From: Pseudomonadota bacterium | GTDB lineage: Bacteria; Desulfobacterota; Syntrophobacteria; Syntrophobacterales; Syntrophobacteraceae | Reading direction: 5' to 3' | DNA length: 6,420 nt | Assembly (NCBI GenBank): GCA_023416335.1 | Contig: JAEZHY010000149.1 | Coordinates: 1 to 6,420 of the forward strand | Shown: one piece after another, positions 1-5,058 of the stretch | Layout of the letters: each line of letters opens with the position of its first letter | Position numbering within the stretch: the stretch's first letter is position 1 | Program-made: the position numbers and the translations under genes | The notes under the pieces: generated by a model | Told to the model about the DNA's origin: nothing | Seen by the model: the letters and a program-made list of their open reading frames with translations, nothing else | Databases searched by the model: none

Positions 1-1868
1 GTGTACGGCCTGTAATAGCCGTCCAGGTCGTACTCGACAGGTTGTCTGAAGTCGAGCCGCGCATATTCGTTGTTTATATCGAAAGTTTCGAATATGTACC
101 CGGCCTTTACTGCCAGTTGTTTCGTGAACCGGTACCTGAGCCAGCTTTCAAGTCTGTTGATGGATTCTTTGAGGTCGGGAAGCGCAGAATTGTGGAAGTC
201 GGATCGCGAGAAGGAGTAGCTGTACCGGGTAGTGAGATCGAGTTTTTCCGGGATGATTTTAAGCTCCAGGCCGGCACTGAATGTGTCGAAGTCGTCGGTT
301 GTCAGAAGCTCGGGCCCCGGATCTATATCGATCACGGAATCGGGTCCTGCCAGCACCCGGCTCTTGAAATGCTCATGCAAATACCCGAAGCTGAGCGCCA
401 GGCGCTTTATCGGACTATAGCTGATGTCGGCTCCCGCGGACCAGTTTTTGTCATCGAGCAGCCCGTAGGGAGAATCATGATAGGTATCGTTTGCCAGGCC
501 GTAATTGATCGAGAAGACCAGGTTGTTCAACGGCGTAAACTCGGCCGTCAGATCGACCTTGTCGCGTTCCCGGTCCGCCGCATAGAACTTGTTGAGAAGA
601 ATAGACTCGGGATTGCCGGAATCGTAGAGGATATAATTGGAACCATCCCGACTCGAATGAGAGTATGCGGAGATAAAGGTCAACCAATCAAACGGCGTCA
701 ACCGAACGGCAACCTTGGGAGTATGTTCGCTCGTATCGCCGTTCATGTAGTCGCGGGTCCACCGGTCCCACCTGTATTCGACGTCGATCGATCCGGGCCA
801 TTTGAAGTTCCATTTCGCATCGAAATCGGCGGTCTGTTTGGTGAACGGATAATGAAAAAGATGGTTGGGATCGATTGATGGCTGGATAGTGCTGTCCAGG
901 GTGTCCTGGTAATCGAAAATACGGTAATACGCCTTGAGGGTGAGCGGATCGAGCGGACGGCTGACAGCGGAAAGATACCCGAGGATATTGTTGACGCTGA
1001 GGTCTGTGCTTCCACTGGCAAAACTTATATCCGGCAGCTGCGAGTCATGCTGGGAGAGCCATCCGTACGAAAACGAAGCGTTTACCCGGGTCCTGTAAGG
1101 AAGGTTCACACCGCCTGCGGCGGTCACATAATGCGCGATGTTGCTGGGAGGCAGGTAGACGAAATTCTGGGATCCCCCGGGGACCTCCACCCACTTGATG
1201 TCGTTTTCGAAAATCGACAGGTTGTACGCTACACGAAACTGATACATCTGCCGGGCGAGTTCGGCCCCGGCCGTCAGATAATGCTCGGTGTAGTCGATCG
1301 GTTCGAGAAAGGGGGTGAAATTGAAGGCATTGCTCGGCCCACCGGCAATCTCCCCTTTCGGAATGTTGCCGTACTTGTGCGAGAACTTGTATTCGGCGGA
1401 AACGTCGATCTCGGTTGTCGGAGTATAGGTGAATCCGAACCTCGCGGTTTCCCACTGTTGCCTGATCTCTTCTATCGTGGGATATATTGTCGAATAGACA
1501 TGCTGAAGCTGGTCCCATTCGAATTCAACACTGTACACGCCGACCATGGCCGAACGGAAAAGAAAATTCTGGTCCCTCTCTCCGGGTTCGGTTGCAAGCA
1601 CCTGAAAGTACTGGCTCGCGTCCTTGTTCGTCACACTCAGGTCAAGCCGCTCCAACACGAATCCCTGGGGGAAATCGCGATAGATTTCGAAATATCCGCG
1701 ATCGTACCTTCCCGGCTTTTGAATGAAGAACCGTCCTCCGATGTCTATATCGCCCCCGAACCTGTAGTCCCCTATTTCAATCTCGCCAAAAGAGACGCAC
1801 GGGGTCAACGGGAGGAGCATCAATGAGAATAGGAAAAGGAGCAGTTTCTTTACATCTGCTATTTTCAT
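1..1868 (-). CDS. mtrB: MtrB/PioB-family outer-membrane beta-barrel porin of a decaheme electron conduit (3' end outside window)
   Basis: This frame is open from the ATG at 1868 to the left edge, 622 codons without a stop, so the gene is partial at its C-terminus. Residues 1-28 look like a Sec signal peptide (two Lys, then a Leu/Phe-rich core, likely cut near SFG/E). The mature start has the family pattern of a glycine-rich strand (FGGDIDIGGRFF), a YRDF segment, and EFEWDQLQH at about 115-123. Alternating aromatic and polar strands follow, with charged loops. MtrB-type proteins form a large barrel that sheathes a periplasmic decaheme cytochrome in the outer membrane, and the adjacent upstream gene encodes such a cytochrome. 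Comparison with the related barrel at 3150-4523 suggests about 20-30 residues are missing. The only cysteine is C24 in the signal region, so the N-terminal CXXC of Shewanella MtrB is absent. Family assignment is confident. Substrate and electron-flow direction cannot be read from the sequence. Confidence 0.9.
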   Translation of the reverse strand, partial: MKIADVKKLLLFLFSLMLLPLTPCVSFGEIEIGDYRFGGDIDIGGRFFIQKPGRYDRGYFEIYRDFPQGFVLERLDLSVTNKDASQYFQVLATEPGERDQNFLFRSAMVGVYSVEFEWDQLQHVYSTIYPTIEEIRQQWETARFGFTYTPTTEIDVSAEYKFSHKYGNIPKGEIAGGPSNAFNFTPFLEPIDYTEHYLTAGAELARQMYQFRVAYNLSIFENDIKWVEVPGGSQNFVYLPPSNIAHYVTAAGGVNLPYRTRVNASFSYGWLSQHDSQLPDISFASGSTDLSVNNILGYLSAVSRPLDPLTLKAYYRIFDYQDTLDSTIQPSIDPNHLFHYPFTKQTADFDAKWNFKWPGSIDVEYRWDRWTRDYMNGDTSEHTPKVAVRLTPFDWLTFISAYSHSSRDGSNYILYDSGNPESILLNKFYAADRERDKVDLTAEFTPLNNLVFSINYGLANDTYHDSPYGLLDDKNWSAGADISYSPIKRLALSFGYLHEHFKSRVLAGPDSVIDIDPGPELLTTDDFDTFSAGLELKIIPEKLDLTTRYSYSFSRSDFHNSALPDLKESINRLESWLRYRFTKQLAVKAGYIFETFDINNEYARLDFRQPVEYDLDGYYRPY

Positions 1869-1874
1869 TGCGAT

Positions 1875-1880
1875 CCTCCT
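1875..1880 (-). promoter_or_regulatory. Shine-Dalgarno of the MtrB-like gene, overlapping the cytochrome stop codon
   Basis: On the minus strand the sequence reads TAGGAGG, then ATCGCA, then ATG. The last two bases of the cytochrome stop codon TAG are the first two of a perfect AGGAGG placed six bases before the barrel start. This fixes the barrel start and implies one transcript and probable translational coupling, which suits two proteins that form one complex. Confidence 0.9.
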
Positions 1881-2802
1881 AATTGAAAAACAATGCGCTC
1901 TGGGGATTATTCGAACCATGAATGTTCACATGACAGTCCGTGCATGCCCTGCCGACAACGTGCGTGCGCCTTTGTTTGCCCATGCTGCCGAATCCCACAT
2001 CGTGGAAACTCACGTGGCAGGACCGGCACAGCCGTATCTGCGGCACTTTCATCAGCCGGGGATAGGCACTCCCATGCGCAACATGGCAGTTCGAACAATC
2101 CTCGGTGACGGGAGGATGTTGCATGAGGACCGGACCACGGAACTTGGGATGACAGGTAAAACAAAGCTCGTTTTTCGTATTTGCCTTGACAAGTTTTTCG
2201 CTCGCAGTTCCGTGGGGATTATGGCAACTCGAACAACTCATTTTCCCTTCGCGCAAAGGATGATGGGAAAACCGCATCTGCTCCCCCACCTCCCTTTTGT
2301 GGCACACGTTGCATGTATCCGTGATCGTTGACTGCGAGAGGAGAAATCGGGTCGTGGAACCCGGTCCGGTATGGATGACGTGACATGAGGTGCAGTCTAC
2401 GTCGCGAACTTCATGTGCGCTTCCCTGCCAGAAAAGCCGTTGTTTCTTTTCATGGCATTGGAGGCACGCCTCATTGCGCCTTGAGGGTGGAGTAGGGGAA
2501 CCTTTCGAAAACCGGATCATATCCCCGAATTCCTTCCCATCGGAATCGGCATGATCCTTCCCCGGGCCGTGGCACGATTCACAGACCAGTTCCTCGGGAG
2601 CGTTCCTGGGGTGCCTCAGGAACAAAGTTCCCATCCCGGTCTTCTCGAATCTTTTGAGCACTTCTTCATGGCAGCACTGGCATACCGAAACACCGACACA
2701 CTCTTTCTTGGGCGGCGTCTTTGCCGGAGCGTCTGAAAAAGTAAGGAGAAAAAAGGCAAGGCAGGACAACAGGACCAACCCGGAAGCGAGGACTCGTTGC
2801 AT
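1879..2802 (-). CDS. mtrA: Periplasmic decaheme c-type cytochrome, MtrA/PioA/DmsE family
   Basis: The 307-residue product has a Sec signal peptide (residues 1-27, hydrophobic core 8-22, likely cut after DAPA). Ten CXXCH heme-binding motifs start at C41, C74, C113, C137, C164, C190, C214, C236, C259 and C287. More than ten other histidines (for example H64, H84, H130, H144, H181, H197, H229, H243, H267, H281) could supply distal ligands, as expected for bis-His hemes. The C-terminal CHVNIHGSNNP is typical of the family. Length is slightly below Shewanella MtrA (about 333). The role is to carry electrons across the outer membrane inside the barrel encoded next door. The ATG at 2802 is chosen because GGGGAG lies just upstream (a short 3-base gap) and the signal peptide starts there. 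The same frame stays open upstream to an ATG at 2982, but that extension is AT-rich and would bury the signal peptide. MtrA, PioA and DmsE roles cannot be separated by sequence alone. Confidence 0.93.
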   Translation of the reverse strand: MQRVLASGLVLLSCLAFFLLTFSDAPAKTPPKKECVGVSVCQCCHEEVLKRFEKTGMGTLFLRHPRNAPEELVCESCHGPGKDHADSDGKEFGDMIRFSKGSPTPPSRRNEACLQCHEKKQRLFWQGSAHEVRDVDCTSCHVIHTGPGSTTRFLLSQSTITDTCNVCHKREVGEQMRFSHHPLREGKMSCSSCHNPHGTASEKLVKANTKNELCFTCHPKFRGPVLMQHPPVTEDCSNCHVAHGSAYPRLMKVPQIRLCRSCHVSFHDVGFGSMGKQRRTHVVGRACTDCHVNIHGSNNPQSALFFN

Positions 2803-2871
2803 GATCTCCCCATGATGTGAGGTTTTGACTAAGACAAATACTTGAAGGGCCTGGTAGGAAACATTTAGTCC

Positions 2872-2900
2872 TAGATAAAAACGATACAGGCAGTAGTCAA
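2872..2900 (-). promoter_or_regulatory. Promoter-like element upstream of the decaheme cytochrome gene (copy 1 of 2)
   Basis: On the minus strand, TTGACT (2900-2895) is followed after 17 bases by TATCTA (2877-2872). The -35-like box matches sigma-70 at five of six positions and the -10-like box at only three of six. Support comes from a second copy at 4771-4799 with the same spacing, 22 of 29 bases identical, including the 12-base block CGTTTTTATCTA. If it is a promoter, the cytochrome leader would be about 60 bases. The repeated element is seen directly; its role as a promoter is inferred. Confidence 0.55.
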
Positions 2901-2912
2901 TAAGTAAAGCTT

Positions 2913-2932
2913 TATATTTATGGACAAATATA
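2913..2932. repeat. AT-rich inverted repeat upstream of promoter-like copy 1
   Basis: TATATTT and AAATATA form perfect 7-base arms around a 6-base spacer. The centre lies about 22 bases upstream of the -35-like box, in a position similar to the GC-rich inverted repeat upstream of copy 2, though the arm sequences are unrelated. In such AT-rich DNA the repeat could arise by chance. Confidence 0.3.
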
Positions 2933-3034
2933 TGGCATGCAAATAGTAGGAACAATATTTCCAAATAGTTCTTACCATTCAAATAAATGCTGCAGAAATT
3001 GAATAATTACTGGATAATTTGGATTAGCAAATAA

Positions 3035-3063
3035 AATTTAGATAAAGATAGTGCATCTAAATT
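3035..3063 (-). terminator. Possible AT-rich terminator hairpin after the small barrel gene
   Basis: On the minus strand, AATTTAGAT and ATCTAAATT form a perfect 9-bp stem around an 11-base loop, followed by TTATTT. It lies about 90 bases past the stop codon of the barrel gene. The U-rich tail fits an intrinsic terminator, but the stem has only two G-C pairs, so termination strength is doubtful. Confidence 0.35.
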
Positions 3064-3085
3064 GTATGTATAAAAGAGCATACAA
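3062..3085 (-). repeat. Hairpin TTGTATG / CATACAA
   Basis: Perfect 7-base arms (3062-3068 and 3079-3085) enclose a 10-base loop. On the minus-strand transcript this hairpin comes just before the one at 3035-3063 and shares two bases with it. Together they could slow or end transcription downstream of the small barrel gene. AT-richness raises the chance of coincidence. Confidence 0.3.
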
Positions 3086-3149
3086 CTCATTCCACTAAGA
3101 ATTTATTTACAATAATACTAACTATTTCTAAGTGATCTGAACAACGATT

Positions 3150-4523
3150 TCAGAATTCGTAGTTAAGGACAACCATTGCTATATGAGTTTTGTATCCTGA
3201 CGAAAGAGTCATAAATCCATCCCATAGAGGATCTCTGAGGAATAATCCGTCTCGGCCTGCATCAGCGGTTTCGAACAGATATCCTGATTTTATGGATAAA
3301 TCGTCGGAATACTTATATCTGAAGAACGTTTCAAAACGGATCAGTTCACCACGGCCGGGCATGTTGTCAAATTTGCAGTCGGAACGTACAATCGAATAAC
3401 TCCCGCGGGAGATGAAACTGAGTTTACCCGGGACCACCGCAAAGTCAAATCCGCCTCCCACTGAATCCAGGGTGTCGTTTGTCTGGAAAATACTGTTGGC
3501 GCCCTGGCAGTTTCCAGCCTGGGAGGTCGAGAATTCCTCGTGCAGGTAGTTCAGGTTCAATGCCAGGCGTTCGAAGGGAAGCCATTTCATGACGGCAACA
3601 CTCTCCCAACTCGTCCCGTCGATAAGGTTTACGGCCGAATTGCTGTAGGCATCCTCCGAGAAGCTGTATGTGAACAGGAAATTCAGATCGTTCAGGGGCT
3701 TGAGTTCTGCGGCAAAATCGATCTTCGATCTCTCACGGTCGGCAAGGCTGAACTTGGGGAGCAGGTAGAGTTCGGGCTCGTCCGGATTAACCTCCATAAG
3801 GCGTCGATCCGATCCGAGTCGGATCGACCTGGAATAAGAAACTCCAAGGTTCAACCACTCGACCGGCGAGATACTTACCCCGAAGCTGGGAGTGTGTTCA
3901 TCTCTCGGAGTGCTTTCCCAGTAGGCCGGTTCTCTCTCCCAACGTTCCCATCGATATCCGAGGTTGATAGAAAGAGGTGATTCGAATTCCCATGCAGTTC
4001 CGAAAGATGCACTGCGCCTGGTGAGATTCGATCGGTCCGGGCGTATGAGGTCAACGGCGGAATCGATTGGAATTAAACTCGGAGTATGGGAAAAATCGGA
4101 TGTGATCCAGGATCCCGCAACGCTTTTGAAGGGAGACGGGGACGAAAAGAAAGGGCCCGTTTCGATATCGGCAGCGTCTGAACCACCCCCGTGGGCATAC
4201 TCTCCGGTAAAAGTCCCTTCTCCGAACCGCCCGCCAAAAGAGAGAGTGTTTATTTTCCTGCCCGGAAAAAACAACCCGTTCCACAATGCGGCCTCGCCGG
4301 AGAGCGATTCGCCCGGCCCCCTCCTGAGAAAAGAAGGACCAAGCGGGAAGGAGGGCATCTGGAACTCTGGCCCGTATTTGTCGTATGAGATCGATAACGG
4401 ACGGCTTTGGACCGCGTAAACGGGGATCCCGGTGAAATCACGCTCCTGACCGGCATCCGCAACACAGACGAGGAGAGAGAGAAAGACTAGAACGAGGATA
4501 CCCAATGTCGTGCTTGATAACAT
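3150..4523 (-). CDS. Short outer-membrane beta-barrel protein, N-terminally reduced MtrB/PioB paralogue
   Basis: The product is 457 residues from the ATG at 4523. That start has GGAG eight bases upstream and begins a clean signal peptide (Leu/Val core, likely cut after CVADA at residue 24). The frame also opens at a TTG at 4562 and an ATG at 4541, but neither has a good ribosome site and both lengthen the signal peptide. The rest is amphipathic strands ending in VLNYEF with a terminal Phe, as in outer-membrane barrels. From about residue 185 it matches the full-length barrel at 1-1868 block by block: GYRWERW/EYRWDRW, EHTPSFGV/EHTPKVAV, ADRERSKIDFAAELKPLNDL/ADRERDKVDLTAEFTPLNNL, ERLALNLNYLHEEF/KRLALSFGYLHEHF, SGYLFET/AGYIFET. 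It lacks the EFEWDQ region and most of the first 200 residues, and has no cytochrome gene directly adjoining. It may be a smaller conduit barrel or a barrel with another role. C339 and C383, in successive loops of the same face, might form a disulfide. Confidence 0.85.
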   Translation of the reverse strand: MLSSTTLGILVLVFLSLLVCVADAGQERDFTGIPVYAVQSRPLSISYDKYGPEFQMPSFPLGPSFLRRGPGESLSGEAALWNGLFFPGRKINTLSFGGRFGEGTFTGEYAHGGGSDAADIETGPFFSSPSPFKSVAGSWITSDFSHTPSLIPIDSAVDLIRPDRSNLTRRSASFGTAWEFESPLSINLGYRWERWEREPAYWESTPRDEHTPSFGVSISPVEWLNLGVSYSRSIRLGSDRRLMEVNPDEPELYLLPKFSLADRERSKIDFAAELKPLNDLNFLFTYSFSEDAYSNSAVNLIDGTSWESVAVMKWLPFERLALNLNYLHEEFSTSQAGNCQGANSIFQTNDTLDSVGGGFDFAVVPGKLSFISRGSYSIVRSDCKFDNMPGRGELIRFETFFRYKYSDDLSIKSGYLFETADAGRDGLFLRDPLWDGFMTLSSGYKTHIAMVVLNYEF

Positions 4524-4543
4524 TGCCCTGACTCCATACCGCA

Positions 4544-4561
4544 TGCAGGGAGCAACCTGCA
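4544..4561. repeat. Inverted repeat just upstream of the small barrel's ribosome site
   Basis: TGCAGG (4544-4549) and CCTGCA (4556-4561) form a perfect 6-bp stem with a 6-base loop. It lies nine bases upstream of the GGAG ribosome site of the barrel gene, inside its proposed leader. It could be an mRNA hairpin affecting translation, or chance. Confidence 0.25.
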
Positions 4562-4707
4562 AATTTCCAGAAACTCAGTTTCGGCGATGATACGATACGA
4601 GATTGCATGCCTTCCCGGGTCACGAAACAGCTTGGAGTTATCGAGCAATGAGATCGAACGGGAAATCCCGAAAGAGGTCATTTTGCTGCAGCTTATCGAT
4701 TTCATTT

Positions 4708-4746
4708 AAAAACAGGCCTTAGAGATTCAGGAACGTTTTGCCTGAA
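4708..4746 (-). promoter_or_regulatory. Two mutually exclusive hairpins in the small barrel gene's leader
   Basis: In the minus-strand leader, TTCAGG (4746-4741) can pair with CCTGAA (4731-4726) around a 9-base loop. Alternatively, CAGGC (4744-4740) can pair with GCCTG (4717-4713), which is followed by five U. The pairings share 4741-4744, so only one can form. This resembles an anti-terminator/terminator switch, but the terminator-like stem is only 5 bp with a 22-base loop, so the call is weak. Confidence 0.2.
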
Positions 4747-4770
4747 GGAAATGAAAATACTCTGCGGAAA

Positions 4771-4799
4771 TAGATAAAAACGCTGAGGTCTATAGTCAA
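4771..4799 (-). promoter_or_regulatory. Promoter-like element upstream of the small barrel gene (copy 2 of 2)
   Basis: On the minus strand, TTGACT (4799-4794) and TATCTA (4776-4771) are separated by 17 bases. This copy matches the element at 2872-2900 at 22 of 29 positions: TTGACTA at one end, CGTTTTTATCTA at the other and three scattered bases between. It points toward the barrel gene and would give a leader of about 240 bases. Conservation of both ends and of spacing between otherwise unrelated upstream regions argues for a shared sigma factor or regulator. Confidence 0.55.
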
Positions 4800-4810
4800 G
4801 AACGGGCGGT

Positions 4811-4834
4811 CGGGTCTGCTTCTCCGCAGACCCG
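4811..4834. repeat. Perfect 9-bp GC-rich inverted repeat, candidate operator
   Basis: CGGGTCTGC (4811-4819) and GCAGACCCG (4826-4834) are perfect inverted arms around the 6-base spacer TTCTCC. The repeat ends 11 bases upstream of the -35-like box of the barrel promoter element. No T-run follows on either strand, so an intrinsic terminator is unlikely. The placement suits an activator or repressor site serving the barrel gene, the divergent kinase, or both. Function is inferred. Confidence 0.5.
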
Positions 4835-5058
4835 GGACGATGGAAATCGGCATCCAAAACGTGTTGAAATCACACAACTTCAGAAGAAGATTTCTTCTCT
4901 TCAAATAATGACTGCGACCACAAATTTCTTGAAAGGGTCCCGGCCCAAGGATCGTTAAGCCTTGCCCGAAATATTCCATCCACGATAACATGCCGTTGCG
5001 TTGACTCGTAAAGGCAACCTCCTCTTACGTTCCATAATGACAGAGGGAATTCAGCACA

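Larger units (their letters stand above)
2803..3149. other. AT-rich intergenic region between the small barrel gene and the cytochrome gene
   Basis: I find no credible gene here. Positions 2881-3120 contain 64 G+C in 240 bases (about 27%), far below the flanking genes (a sampled kinase stretch is 35 of 60). The region holds a promoter-like element close to the cytochrome gene, a 7-bp AT-rich inverted repeat at 2913-2932, and two overlapping hairpins at 3035-3085 that could end transcription from the barrel gene upstream. This suggests the cytochrome/barrel pair has its own transcription start rather than depending on read-through. Confidence 0.7.
4524..5058. other. Divergent intergenic region between the small barrel gene and the kinase gene
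   Basis: I see no convincing gene in these 535 bases. The 90-codon minus-strand frame at 4719-4991 has no ribosome site and crosses the promoter-like element and hairpin. From left to right the region holds the ribosome site of the barrel gene (GGAG at 4532-4535), a 6-bp inverted repeat at 4544-4561, alternative leader hairpins at 4708-4746, the promoter-like element at 4771-4799 and a 9-bp inverted repeat at 4811-4834. For the kinase I find only a weak candidate: TTGCCC at 4962-4967 and TAACAT at 4986-4991 with an 18-base spacer, four of six matches each. Confidence 0.7.

Noticed and set aside
42..878. 278-codon open frame on the plus strand
   Set aside because: It lies entirely antisense to the full-length barrel gene, whose own frame is open through the whole stretch and shows clear family motifs. 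No ribosome site or recognisable domain supports the plus-strand reading.
1047..1826. 259-codon open frame on the plus strand
   Set aside because: It is also antisense to the full-length barrel, with no recognisable product; it reflects codon bias of the real gene.
1918..2331. 137-codon open frame on the plus strand
   Set aside because: It is antisense to the heme-motif region of the cytochrome gene; no independent support.
2761..2764. Lipoprotein-like LLSC near residue 14 of the cytochrome
   Set aside because: The hydrophobic core continues past this cysteine (LAFFLLTF) and a better signal-peptidase I site follows at DAPA, so a lipid anchor is unlikely.
2803..2982. 60-residue N-terminal extension of the cytochrome to an ATG at 2982
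   Set aside because: The extension is AT-rich, would place a typical signal peptide in the interior, and covers the promoter-like element. The ATG at 2802 has its own ribosome site.
3039..3067. Third copy of the promoter-like element at TAGATA 3039-3044
   Set aside because: The -10-like box is present but nothing resembling TTGACT lies 17 bases upstream on the minus strand.
3540..4419. Two plus-strand open frames of about 150 codons
   Set aside because: They are antisense to the short barrel gene, which has a signal peptide, ribosome site and family motifs; the plus-strand frames have none.
4487..4705. 72-codon minus-strand frame ahead of the short barrel
   Set aside because: It overlaps the ribosome site and signal-peptide codons of the barrel gene in another frame and has no recognisable features; a leader peptide cannot be excluded but is unsupported.
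4811..4834. Rho-independent terminator at the 9-bp hairpin
   Set aside because: Neither strand has a T-run after the stem, and the genes on both sides transcribe away from it.
4719..4991. 90-codon minus-strand frame in the divergent intergenic region
   Set aside because: There is no ribosome site before its ATG, no recognisable domain, and it crosses the inverted repeat and the promoter-like element.
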